Shown here piece after piece: positions 7,348-15,198 of a stretch of 34,244 nt of DNA (its first letter is position 1; the number at the start of each line of letters is the position of its first letter). A program made the position numbers and the translations under genes. The DNA comes from Clostridia bacterium (GTDB taxonomy: Bacteria; Bacillota_A; Clostridia; Oscillospirales; CAG-272): assembly GCA_017632155.1 (NCBI GenBank), contig JAGBRZ010000208.1, positions 1-34,244 of the forward strand, given 5' to 3'. The notes under the pieces were generated by a model. That model was not told where the DNA came from, did not search any database, and saw only the letters and a program-made list of their open reading frames with translations.

Positions 7348-8075
7348 AGACAGATCTTGATGCCGTCAAACGAACGGCAATACGCTTGCTGTATACAGAG
7401 ATTCATCTGACCGAGTTTTCTCCCATTGTCGTACAGCATCCCTTTACCTCTTCGGGATTCGCTATGGTAAAGAAAAATGGGAACTCCGAACTTGTGGATA
7501 TTACTGCCGATGAGGAAAATGCCGATCTATGGCGACAAGCCGTCAAGGAACAGATCGAAGAAGCGAAAAATGCCTTTGAAATCTATATGATGACAAATAA
7601 GCCATATGGAATGACGTTTCTGAAATTTGTGGCATCGTATCTGTCGATGGAAGATTATTCTGCGATATTGTCCGATGCATGGATTCGTTCGGAAAACCCA
7701 AATAATGATCCCAATCTTCCACAAAACAAATTGATCGAAATGTTTATGTCGGCGGATAAGACATATTTGATGACCGAAGAAGAACAGGAGATCTATGAGG
7801 AGCTTCCAACGGTGGTAACCGTGTATCGAGGAGTAACCTCCTACAATGCAGATAACGTCAGAGCGCTGTCTTGGGCTTTGGACAAAGAGGTTGCAGAATG
7901 GTTCTCCGAGCGCTTTGATGAGGATGGCACGGTTTACCAAGCCAACATTCATAAGAATCACGTACTCGCTTATTTCGGAGGCCGTAACGAGGCGGAAGTC
8001 GTTGTCGATCCCAAGTTCTTGTTCGATATTACTGCCGTAGAAGAGCAAGAAGAATCCTTTGATTTAACCATGTAA
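7341..8075 (+). CDS. ADP-ribosyltransferase-like protein, 244 aa
   Basis: Overlaps the preceding gene by seven bases. The last 90 residues carry the order of motifs of arginine-type (R-S-E) ADP-ribosyltransferases. These are VYRGV (the NAD-binding Arg), then ALSWALDKEVAEWFS (the S-T-S-like strand), then GRNEAEVVVDP (E-A-E in the place of the catalytic E/Q-x-E). The first 150 residues are helical and unfamiliar. If active it would use NAD to modify a protein or nucleic acid; small phage transferases do this to host factors. No signal peptide is present, so it acts in the producing or recipient cytoplasm. The fold call rests on motifs only. Confidence 0.6.
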   Translation: MLKTDLDAVKRTAIRLLYTEIHLTEFSPIVVQHPFTSSGFAMVKKNGNSELVDITADEENADLWRQAVKEQIEEAKNAFEIYMMTNKPYGMTFLKFVASYLSMEDYSAILSDAWIRSENPNNDPNLPQNKLIEMFMSADKTYLMTEEEQEIYEELPTVVTVYRGVTSYNADNVRALSWALDKEVAEWFSERFDEDGTVYQANIHKNHVLAYFGGRNEAEVVVDPKFLFDITAVEEQEESFDLTM

Positions 8076-8092
8076 AACAGAAAGGGAAATAT

Positions 8093-8503
8093 ATGACATT
8101 TTATGAACGAGAATTGGAAAAGATCTTCGGAGAATCGGAGTTTCTTTCCGCAGAGACAGTCATCACGGGAAAAACACTCATTACTAAGATTGGTGTGGAT
8201 CTGCGAGCCAAGGTGGATTTTGTCACTATCAACGTCCATAAACAATATGAGGCGTTGAGACTGTCGATTATTAACCGAACTCAAGGTGTTATTGATACGC
8301 ATCAATTCGATTTTTCGGATGTGATCGGTCTGAAAAACGGATACGGTCCTCAGATTTGGGAATCGGATGGAAAAGCCAAGTGGTTTCGATACGATCTCAC
8401 GTATCAAGACTATCGCAAACTGCAAGGAGCGGTAGAAGCATATATCGCGATGTTTGCCGATGAAACTATGCACTTTTCCGGTTCGAGTCTGGATGAAATG
8501 TAA
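8093..8503 (+). CDS. Hypothetical 136-residue protein
   Basis: ATG with an AGAAAGGGAAAT site eight or so bases upstream, in line with the neighbouring genes. Soluble mixed alpha/beta sequence, with no cysteine pattern or membrane helix and no family recognised. It lies between the ADP-ribosyltransferase-like and DUF4314 genes and shares their spacing and composition, so it is a real member of the leading block. Confidence 0.55.
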   Translation: MTFYERELEKIFGESEFLSAETVITGKTLITKIGVDLRAKVDFVTINVHKQYEALRLSIINRTQGVIDTHQFDFSDVIGLKNGYGPQIWESDGKAKWFRYDLTYQDYRKLQGAVEAYIAMFADETMHFSGSSLDEM

Positions 8504-8515
8504 AGGAGAAGTGGT

Positions 8516-9271
8516 ATGAATGAATTTTCCCGTTTAGAAAAACTCGCAAAGCAGCTCAAGCTTGAGTATCCGAAAGGGACGAGGATTGAACTCGAACAGA
8601 TGGGAAGCGATCCCCTCCCCATTGAATCCGGTATGAGAGGAACGGTCGATCACGTGGATGATTTAGCTACGATTCACTGTGTTTTTGACAATGGAAGACG
8701 TCTTGGATTGATCTATGACGAAGACCAATTTCACAAATTGACTCCGAGAGAAGTGTTTGAAGAAAAGCTCGAAAAAGTTAGCGAGGAAAAGCAAGTAAGA
8801 TTTATCGATAAGGTGAATAAAGAAGCGATGCCTTGCTTCGAGTGGGTAGGAGTGCGTCATGCTTACCAAACAGGAGATATGTCCTGCCCGACGGATTTTC
8901 TCAAGCTTCTTTATGAAAAATTTCTTGAAGTATACGATCCCGTATTGGAATCCGGAATGGGGATGGTTACTGTCCCCGGTGTTGTGGAAACGGCGGATGG
9001 AACGGTATATGTAGCCCTAATTGATATCGATGTGGACAGTTCGGGAGAGCATTGGGGAACAGCCTTCTTTACTCCCGAAGGAATTCTTCAGGATCACGAT
9101 GAGGAATCTTGGAGTAAGATCAGACCATTCATTCCGTACAAGTATTGGTATGCTCCGACGATAGAAAACGATTGTCACGTCGATTGGGATGAGTGTCCCG
9201 ATGTGGTCAGAGAAATGCTTTCGGAAGCGACCGGAGAGGATTTTTTCATAGAAGGAGGTATCAGCTATTAA
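8516..9271 (+). CDS. DUF4314-containing protein, 251 aa
   Basis: ATG preceded by AAAGGAGAAG. Residues of about 18-72 fit the DUF4314 pattern (YPKGTRIELEQM, then GMRGTVDHVDD, then FDNGRRLGLIYDEDQF), a small beta-barrel-like domain common on clostridial mobile elements. The remaining 180 residues are acidic, contain several Trp and Cys, and are unfamiliar. Function is unknown. Its last codons contain the ribosome binding site of the following methyltransferase and overlap that gene's presumed ATT start codon. Confidence 0.6.
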   Translation: MNEFSRLEKLAKQLKLEYPKGTRIELEQMGSDPLPIESGMRGTVDHVDDLATIHCVFDNGRRLGLIYDEDQFHKLTPREVFEEKLEKVSEEKQVRFIDKVNKEAMPCFEWVGVRHAYQTGDMSCPTDFLKLLYEKFLEVYDPVLESGMGMVTVPGVVETADGTVYVALIDIDVDSSGEHWGTAFFTPEGILQDHDEESWSKIRPFIPYKYWYAPTIENDCHVDWDECPDVVREMLSEATGEDFFIEGGISY

Positions 9272-10466
9272 ACCAATCAAATACATTGATATGTTCGCCG
9301 GCATAGGCGGGTTCCGTTCAGGACTCACCAAGGTCGGCGATCTTTTTGTGCCTGTTGCTTGGTGCGAGATCGACCGATACGCGCAACGAGCGTACAGAGC
9401 TTTATATGACACAGGAGGTGAACAGTTTTACGATGATGCAAGAGCAATTGACCCAGCCGCCTTGCCGGATATCGACCTTGTTTGCGGAGGATTCCCTTGT
9501 CAAAGTTTTTCTATTGCTGGAAGACGGGGAGGATTTGACGATGCAAGAGGAACCTTATTCTTTGAGATTGCTCGAATTGCCGCCGTTAAAAGACCTACAT
9601 ATCTGTTCCTTGAAAACGTTCCCGGCTTGCTTTCGCATGACGAAGGTTGGACGTTTGCGACCATCCTCGGTACGCTTTCTGAATTGGGGTATGATGTCGT
9701 CTGGCAGATTCTTAACAGCAAGGATTTTGGAGTCCCCCAGTCCCGAAAAAGAGTGTATATTATCGGATTTCTTAGAGATCGATGTGCCGCTGAAATATTA
9801 TCTCTCCGACAGACAAATGCAGCAACTCTTATACAAGTTATTCCCGGACGGGAAGGAAGCCGAGTCTACTCTCCGAGAGGACTTGCCACTACCCTCACAA
9901 GCAACGCAGGAGGCTTTGCGGGAAACACCGGACTCTACGATGTAAACCTTCCCATCAAGGTAAAGAGCAGAGAAGGGATTCACTTGCTATATCCTCCTTA
10001 CAAAGAAGGCTATTCCTTCATTGATATGAACTCACCTCCTCATCTGACAGAGCATGCACGATGCATTACGGCAAGACAGGATTCGGGGATCAGTAAGCAT
10101 AAAGGAGAGCATTCGGGTGTGTTTGAGGAATGTGAGCCGAGAGCCATTCTTACCCCGACCAAAACAGAGGTACGGCAACAAGGACGGCGAATTAAGGATC
10201 CCAACGAACCGATGTTTACGATCACCGTTACCGACAAGCACGGAATTATGAGATACGGAAAGGTGAGAAAATTAACGCCTCGGGAATGTTGGCGACTTCA
10301 AGGTTTTACCGATGAGCAGTTTGATAAAGTCATTGCGACCGGAATTAAGGACGGACAGCTTTATAAAATGGCGGGCAATGCTGTGAGCGTCCCTGTCATT
10401 ACCGCAATTGGTGAGTATATCAAAGCAGTACACGAAAGAAATTATAAGGAGAACATCAATGCCTAA
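9267..10466 (+). CDS. dcm: C5-cytosine DNA methyltransferase, 399 aa
   Basis: All main motifs are present: I (FAGIGGF), IV with the catalytic Cys (GGFPCQSFS), VI (ENVPGLL), VIII (QSRKRVYIIGF), IX (RKLTPRECWRLQGF) and X (YKMAGNAVSVPV). The enzyme transfers a methyl group from S-adenosylmethionine to cytosine; the target site cannot be read from sequence. Start choice: the first ATG (9291) would begin inside the first beta-strand at DMFAGIGG. The frame continues upstream through KPIKYIDMFAG to an ATT at 9267, which lies seven bases after GAAGGAGGT. I therefore place the start at the ATT. No partner restriction enzyme is visible, so it probably masks the element from host restriction. Confidence 0.9.
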   Translation: MKPIKYIDMFAGIGGFRSGLTKVGDLFVPVAWCEIDRYAQRAYRALYDTGGEQFYDDARAIDPAALPDIDLVCGGFPCQSFSIAGRRGGFDDARGTLFFEIARIAAVKRPTYLFLENVPGLLSHDEGWTFATILGTLSELGYDVVWQILNSKDFGVPQSRKRVYIIGFLRDRCAAEILSLRQTNAATLIQVIPGREGSRVYSPRGLATTLTSNAGGFAGNTGLYDVNLPIKVKSREGIHLLYPPYKEGYSFIDMNSPPHLTEHARCITARQDSGISKHKGEHSGVFEECEPRAILTPTKTEVRQQGRRIKDPNEPMFTITVTDKHGIMRYGKVRKLTPRECWRLQGFTDEQFDKVIATGIKDGQLYKMAGNAVSVPVITAIGEYIKAVHERNYKENINA

Positions 10467-11577
10467 TCATATTCAAAATAATCTCGCATTTGATTGTCAA
10501 CCCGATCGCTTGAGAGAGATTTTGTTTCGTATCCAAGCCGAAGACAACGGAGAAAATGAGGTCTTCGGAATTGGAACTATCGATTTTGGAAAGCTCATTC
10601 CGATGCCAGAGTCACTTCATATCGAAAGCGGTTCGCGAACCACAAACGGAATGAGTCTGTACCTTACTTCTTTAAATCCGAACGTAAAGCATTTCGGTGC
10701 GCCCGAAGACAAGCTTCCCGAAGAGGAACTGTTGCCTCTTTACTATCAGATCAAGCAGTCGAGAGGTACGTTTGAAATCAACCCTTTATTGACGGAAGGT
10801 GAAATCCAAGACATGACAAAATACAATTCAGAAGCAGAACTGTTGAATCTTGGAAAACAAGCGGTTCAGAACGTGCTCGATTACGGCGCTCCTACGTGGT
10901 ATGATTGGAGTGTGATCCACTGGGGAACCAAGTGGAATAGTTACAGCCATTCCTACAATGAAGAAACAGGAATTTTAGGATTTCAAACGGCATGGTCGGC
11001 ACCGCATCCCATTTTGCTGAAGCTTTCAGAGATGTTTCCCGATGTAACTATCAAGCACGAATGGGCAGATGAGGACATGGGAAGCAACTGCGGAATGAGA
11101 GCATATCTTGGCGGAGAAGTGATCCAAGAATACTTTCCCGAAGGAAAGGAAGCAATGGAATGGGCGGCAGACACATGGGGCTGTGATCTTGGAGACTGTG
11201 GTCTTCTTCTCAATGCAAGTGAAACAGATTATATTTATGTGGAAGAAGATGAATATGATTTGGTTGAATTTGATGGACAGCCTGCGCTCTTCTCCAATGG
11301 CAGAATCACAAGAAAAGATATCCCGAAAGGTCTCTTTTGCTATGATATTCGACAGTCCGACGATCAGAGTGAATTCTGTGCGATCGAACGCTACGTGAGA
11401 GTCAATCACGGAGGCTCCATCATTACGAATCAGCCGTTGGACTTTGCAGGAAACGACCATATTCCGCTAACCTATGATCACGGGCTGAATTTCCTTGGAG
11501 ATCAGATTACTCTTGGGGAATATATGTCGGGAGATTTCAATCAAGAAGAAGAGTACGGAGAGATGTCTCTGTCCTAA
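10459..11577 (+). CDS. YubB/Api92-like (DUF1281-type) protein, 372 aa
   Basis: Start at the ATG at 10459 with AAGGAGAAC upstream; it overlaps the methyltransferase end by eight bases. The N-terminus (MPNHIQNNL, then FGKLIPMPESL) and the central WGTKWNSYSHSYN followed by FQTAWSAPHPILLKLSEMFP are characteristic of the YubB ferredoxin-like/Api92 family found on plasmids and phages. The last 130 residues are acidic and extend beyond the family core. The biochemical role of the family is not settled. Its place between two methyltransferases suggests it belongs to the incoming-DNA protection set. Confidence 0.7.
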   Translation: MPNHIQNNLAFDCQPDRLREILFRIQAEDNGENEVFGIGTIDFGKLIPMPESLHIESGSRTTNGMSLYLTSLNPNVKHFGAPEDKLPEEELLPLYYQIKQSRGTFEINPLLTEGEIQDMTKYNSEAELLNLGKQAVQNVLDYGAPTWYDWSVIHWGTKWNSYSHSYNEETGILGFQTAWSAPHPILLKLSEMFPDVTIKHEWADEDMGSNCGMRAYLGGEVIQEYFPEGKEAMEWAADTWGCDLGDCGLLLNASETDYIYVEEDEYDLVEFDGQPALFSNGRITRKDIPKGLFCYDIRQSDDQSEFCAIERYVRVNHGGSIITNQPLDFAGNDHIPLTYDHGLNFLGDQITLGEYMSGDFNQEEEYGEMSLS

Positions 11578-11605
11578 ATTAAAATGCAACCAACCGAAAA
11601 AACAG

Positions 11606-11650
11606 AGCTGTTTTGCGCAGAAGAAACCACGCAAAACGGCTTTTCTTTTA
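11606..11650 (+). terminator. Intrinsic terminator
   Basis: AGCTGTTTTGCG (11606-11617) pairs with CGCAAAACGGCT (11630-11641) with one G-U pair, followed by TTTTCTTTT. It would reduce read-through from the upstream block into the adenine methyltransferase gene. Confidence 0.8.
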
Positions 11651-11674
11651 CGCATCCGGCTCGGAAAGGATGAA

Positions 11675-12547
11675 ATGAACAGTTTTATGAGCTGGGTGGG
11701 TGGCAAAAAAGCATTGAGAGATGCGATTGTCACCAGACTCCATCACAAATGTGACAGGTACGTAGAAGTGTTCGGGGGAGGAGGATGGGTTCTGTTTCAT
11801 AAGAACCCATCAAAGTTTGAGGTCTATAACGACTTCAATCCCAATCTCGCGAACCTCTATCGGTGTGTTCGAGATCATCCCGACGCGCTTTGCGAAGAAC
11901 TTCAATACACGCTCAACTCACGCGCCGATTTTGAACATATCCGAAAATGTATTCTAACAAAAACAGAAATTCCCGATATCAAACGGGCAGCTTATTTTTA
12001 TCAATTAATCCGATACAGCTATGCTTCCGGTTTGGATTCCTTCGGAGGACAACCGCACAGTATGTGGCGTAATTTTCCCCTCATTCATGCGGCGGCGGGC
12101 AGATTACAAAACGTCGTCATTGAAAGTAAGGATTTTGAAAAGCTGATCAAGCAATATGACCGTCCGAATACGATCTTTTATCTTGATCCGCCGTACTTCG
12201 AGACCGAAGATTATTATGAGGATGTTGGATTTACCGAAAAAGATCATATTCGTCTGAGAGATGCATTGCTCGAAATCAAAGGAAAGTTTTTGCTCTCATA
12301 CAATGACTGCCCTTATATTCGAGACTTGTATTCCAAACCCGGAATCATGATCGAAAGCGCATCGAGAATATCCAATATTGCACAGAGATACGATGCGGGA
12401 AAGCAGTATCCCGAATTGTTAATTTCTAATTACGATACGTATGAAGAAGGTATTCTTTGCCGTCAGATTACGCTGTTTGACGATTTTGATGAAAATGAAA
12501 AAATATTAAAGGAGAAGAAAATCATATGGAAAAACTTTGCAAACTGA
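11675..12547 (+). CDS. dam: D12-class adenine DNA methyltransferase, 290 aa
   Basis: The first Met with a sensible ribosome binding site (GGAAAGGATG) is at 11675, and the family's opening FMSWVGGKK follows at once. Motif I is VEVFGGGGWV, and the catalytic DPPY is in FYLDPPYFET at about residues 170-173. The length matches Dam/D12 enzymes, which methylate adenine N6, often in GATC-type sites; the target here is unknown. No restriction partner is adjacent. A tail of about 25 residues overlaps the next gene by 22 bases. Confidence 0.9.
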   Translation: MNSFMSWVGGKKALRDAIVTRLHHKCDRYVEVFGGGGWVLFHKNPSKFEVYNDFNPNLANLYRCVRDHPDALCEELQYTLNSRADFEHIRKCILTKTEIPDIKRAAYFYQLIRYSYASGLDSFGGQPHSMWRNFPLIHAAAGRLQNVVIESKDFEKLIKQYDRPNTIFYLDPPYFETEDYYEDVGFTEKDHIRLRDALLEIKGKFLLSYNDCPYIRDLYSKPGIMIESASRISNIAQRYDAGKQYPELLISNYDTYEEGILCRQITLFDDFDENEKILKEKKIIWKNFAN

Positions 12548-12918
12548 AGATCAGAATCCCCAAGGAGATTGCAGAAAAGTACGGTCTTACCGAACACAGC
12601 AGATTCGATGCTTATTTTGACGGAGAGAACATCTATCTGAAGACTCTTGCCGAAGAAGAATTTCAAGAGAAACAAGAAGTGTCGATCGATGATGAGCAGG
12701 TCACCTTCATTTTTGAGGACGGAAGATCGGAAGGACTCTTTATCGGTTACCGAGTCGGTTACCGCCGCGGATTCAACGATGCGAAGAGAGAAGCCCCATT
12801 CAACAGTGAATATCCCGGCGACGATGAGATTCTCGAGGACAGTGATTGCTCGGATCATGGCTGTGAGGAATGCGAGCATTTCTGCCATCACTGCGGACGA
12901 TGTATGCTAGAAGATTAA
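12526..12918 (+). CDS. AbrB-like protein with cysteine-rich tail, 130 aa
   Basis: ATG with AAAGGAGAAGAAAATCAT upstream, inside the methyltransferase end. Residues 1-45 resemble a swapped-hairpin AbrB/MazE DNA-binding domain (RIPKEIAEKYGL, FDAYFDGENIYL). A basic RVGYRRGF patch follows. An acidic C-terminus of about 25 residues carries eight Cys or His (DCSDHGCEECEHFCHHCGRC), likely to bind zinc. It may be a metal-responsive regulator of the element. The AbrB call is moderate; the zinc call follows from the residues. Confidence 0.6.
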   Translation: MEKLCKLKIRIPKEIAEKYGLTEHSRFDAYFDGENIYLKTLAEEEFQEKQEVSIDDEQVTFIFEDGRSEGLFIGYRVGYRRGFNDAKREAPFNSEYPGDDEILEDSDCSDHGCEECEHFCHHCGRCMLED

Positions 12919-12941
12919 CGTAATCGCAGCGGGAGGACAAT

Positions 12942-13226
12942 ATGAGAAAAATTTATAAGATTCTCGGAAAGTGCGGACGAATTACGATTCCGTTTGAGAT
13001 TCGTATGCGCAAAGGCTTTGCGTATAATGACGTGGTCTCCTTTGAAGAAAAGGACGATGATACGGTCGTGATCCGTCGGGAAAGGGTTTGCGATCACGGT
13101 CAATCCGGATGCAACGTAGATAAAGAAGCATCCTTGCTTGACGTTATTAACAGCCTTAAAATCGACGAGCAGAAGGCGGTCTTCAAATATCTTGCAAGAA
13201 AACTTGCGGATTCTGAGGATCTCTGA
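12942..13226 (+). CDS. AbrB/SpoVT-family regulator, 94 aa
   Basis: ATG after GGGAGGACAAT. The N-terminus (LGKCGRITIPFEIRMRKGF, then DVVSFEEKDDDTVVIRRE) is a clear SpoVT-AbrB domain, which dimerises through swapped hairpins and binds DNA. A helical C-terminal part follows (LLDVINSLKIDEQKAVFKYL). Two AbrB-like genes in a row suggest a pair that regulates the element or forms a heteromer. Confidence 0.8.
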   Translation: MRKIYKILGKCGRITIPFEIRMRKGFAYNDVVSFEEKDDDTVVIRRERVCDHGQSGCNVDKEASLLDVINSLKIDEQKAVFKYLARKLADSEDL

Positions 13227-13277
13227 TGGCGGTCGCGTTACATCGGAATTTGAACCGACGGAAGGGATGATATAGGA

Positions 13278-14159
13278 ATGAGAGTGAAAATTTATCAGAT
13301 CATCAACGATCAGCGAAACGTTAAATTTATGGATTACGAACACACGGTAAATCAGGGCGGAGTCGATCCTGCAGACTATCAGTGCGTGTTTTTCGGAGAC
13401 ATTGACACTGCGAGTTTGGACGGCGTTTTCAACGCCCTCAACGGCTTTCGGGAAGAGTATCTTGGTACGTACCAAGGGCATTCATTATCTACTTCGGATA
13501 TCGTTGAAATCATTGGGGATATTCCTGAAATCTACGGTAAAATCGAGTATCTGTACGCAGGAGAAGATCATATTGCCAAGGTAGGAGAGACGGTATATTA
13601 TCATGATTCCGACCGGTATTATGACGATATTCATGAGTCGCAAGAGTGTGGAAGACCTTACCGAGCCGAAAATCTTTCGGGACAGCACCTGACCTTGACG
13701 GAAAAAGGATTCCATTTCTGTAATTCGATTGGCTGGCAGAAGATCGATTTCGACTCTTCGCAATGCAAAGAAATGAACGGAATCCGTGTTCTCATGATTC
13801 TACCCGGCAAGACTCCTATAGAAACGCGAGTAATTGACGATCTTGAGCATTGGCAAAGAGCAGTCAGCCTTCGCGGAGAAGATGCTCTGATGGAGGTGAC
13901 CTATCCTTTTGATGACAGTGCAATTATCGTCAGCAACGAGGAAGCAAAGCTCAACGGTATGAGCGGAAACCGACGGATTGGTAATTCCATCTATGCCGGA
14001 CCTATGTTTCTTGTCAACGATGATCTGCATGGAAATTTCTGTGATCTAACCGATGAGCAGATCAATACCTATCAAACCAAATTTGAACACCCCGAAGATA
14101 TCAGCCCCGAGGAAGTTCAGGAAGATTGTGGCTTTACCATTCTGCCATGGATGTGGTAA
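13278..14159 (+). CDS. YodL/DUF3846 two-domain protein, 293 aa
   Basis: ATG with GAAGGGATGATATAGG upstream. Residues of about 4-90 match the YodL pattern (YQIINDQRNVKFMDYE, CVFFGDIDTASLD). Residues of about 157-240 match DUF3846 (NGIRVLMILPGKTP, then IYAGPMFLVNDD). Both domains recur in the antirestriction part of clostridial conjugative elements, often beside ArdA-like genes. No catalytic residues are evident. It is the last gene before a strong terminator, closing the leading block. Confidence 0.75.
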   Translation: MRVKIYQIINDQRNVKFMDYEHTVNQGGVDPADYQCVFFGDIDTASLDGVFNALNGFREEYLGTYQGHSLSTSDIVEIIGDIPEIYGKIEYLYAGEDHIAKVGETVYYHDSDRYYDDIHESQECGRPYRAENLSGQHLTLTEKGFHFCNSIGWQKIDFDSSQCKEMNGIRVLMILPGKTPIETRVIDDLEHWQRAVSLRGEDALMEVTYPFDDSAIIVSNEEAKLNGMSGNRRIGNSIYAGPMFLVNDDLHGNFCDLTDEQINTYQTKFEHPEDISPEEVQEDCGFTILPWMW

Positions 14160-14169
14160 CTACGATCCA

Positions 14170-14210
14170 AGCGGAGAGAGACTTAAAACACAGTCTCTTT
14201 CCGCTTTTTA
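14170..14210 (+). terminator. Intrinsic terminator closing the leading block
   Basis: AGCGGAGAGAGACT pairs with AGTCTCTTTCCGCT across an 8-base loop, with a short internal mismatch, followed by TTTTTA. Confidence 0.85.
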
Positions 14211-14242
14211 TATAAATATTTTTTTGGAAAGGAGGAGGAATT

Positions 14243-14653
14243 ATGGCAGGAAAGAAAGGCGGTGCTACGATGGCATCTGGCAAGCAACGACTCGAACAAG
14301 AGCAGAAGGGAACACTGGATAATCCGCAGGATATCAGCGTCAGGATCGACAAGCTCTTTTCAGATCCCGCAAGAGCACTTCGCGCGTATGCCAGCGCAAA
14401 GATTGGAGATTTTGCGGTACACGGTATTTCGGTATATGAGAATGAACAAGGACTTTGGGTAAATATGCCGCAGAGCTCCTATACCGTAAACGGTGAGAAA
14501 AAATACGAGGATATCTTTCATCCGACCACGGCAGATTCGCGAAGAGAACTCTGCAGTGCCGTTGTTGACGCGTATCAGCAAGCGCTCGAACAGGCACACA
14601 CAGCTGAAATCGCTCCCACGGAACAGAGCGAAGCTCCCATTCAAACCATGTAA
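14243..14653 (+). CDS. spoVG: SpoVG-family protein, 136 aa
   Basis: ATG with an excellent GGAAAGGAGGAGG site. After a polar 30-residue start, residues of about 33-115 match SpoVG (VRIDKLF, RAYASAKIGDFAVHGISV, GLWVNMPQSSY, DIFHPTTADSRRELCSAVVDAY). SpoVG is a small nucleic-acid-binding regulator of development. Copies on conjugative elements are common and their role there is unclear. It is the first gene after the terminator and directly precedes the pilin genes, so it may regulate the pilus operon. Confidence 0.88.
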   Translation: MAGKKGGATMASGKQRLEQEQKGTLDNPQDISVRIDKLFSDPARALRAYASAKIGDFAVHGISVYENEQGLWVNMPQSSYTVNGEKKYEDIFHPTTADSRRELCSAVVDAYQQALEQAHTAEIAPTEQSEAPIQTM

Positions 14654-14688
14654 TTATTATTAAAAAACAAAAAAGAAAGGAAAAAATT

Positions 14689-14922
14689 ATGAAAAAGTTT
14701 TTCAAGACCCTTAAGACTAAGGCAAATGCTGCCATCATCTCTGCAAAGACCGCTCTCTCCAATCACACTGCTGAAGGCTATATCGATACCGGTGTCAAGA
14801 TTATCATCGGAGTCGTCATCGGCGGAGTGATTCTCGCCGGACTTTATACGCTCTTCAACACCACGATCATTCCTACGCTGAGCACAAAGATCGGCGAGAT
14901 GTTCAACTACTCCGGAAACTAA
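14689..14922 (+). CDS. Pilin-like protein 1 (DUF6133-like), 77 aa
   Basis: ATG after AAAGAAAGGAAAAAAT. A basic amphipathic start (about 30 residues) is followed by AEGYIDTGVKIIIGVV, a long hydrophobic helix, and a short polar end. The arrangement is that of a Flp/TadE-type prepilin. The AEG/YID junction may be the peptidase site, although the usual Glu at +5 is not there. The next gene is a near copy. It is probably the major subunit of the Tad-like pilus; an alternative is a VirB2-like conjugative pilin. Confidence 0.65.
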   Translation: MKKFFKTLKTKANAAIISAKTALSNHTAEGYIDTGVKIIIGVVIGGVILAGLYTLFNTTIIPTLSTKIGEMFNYSGN

Positions 14923-14948
14923 TTAAAAAACAGAAAGGAAAAAGAATT

Positions 14949-15179
14949 ATGAAGAAAATTTTCAACACCATTAAGACCAAGGCAACCGCTGCTATCGTCT
15001 CTGTAAAGACCGCCATCACCAATACCACCGCTGAGGGTTATATCGATACCGGTGTCAAGATCATCATCGGTGTCGTCATCGGCGGAGTGATCCTTGCCGG
15101 ACTCTATACGCTCTTCAACACTACGATCATTCCTACACTGACCACCAAGATCACCGGCATGTTCAGTTATGGCGGTTGA
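14949..15179 (+). CDS. Pilin-like protein 2 (DUF6133-like), 76 aa
   Basis: A tandem paralogue of the previous gene: the same AEGYIDTGVKIIIGVV core, with differences mainly in the N-terminal helix and last residues. It has its own GAAAGGAAAAAG site. The nucleotide sequences are also closely similar, pointing to a fairly recent duplication. It is either a second major pilin or a variant allowing mixed pili. Confidence 0.65.
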   Translation: MKKIFNTIKTKATAAIVSVKTAITNTTAEGYIDTGVKIIIGVVIGGVILAGLYTLFNTTIIPTLTTKITGMFSYGG

Positions 15180-15198
15180 TTAAATGAGAGGTTTCAAT

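Noticed and set aside
9346..9945. 199-codon frame overlapping the C5-methyltransferase gene
   Set aside because: The methyltransferase frame has all catalytic motifs; this one is a shadow with low-complexity, unnatural composition.
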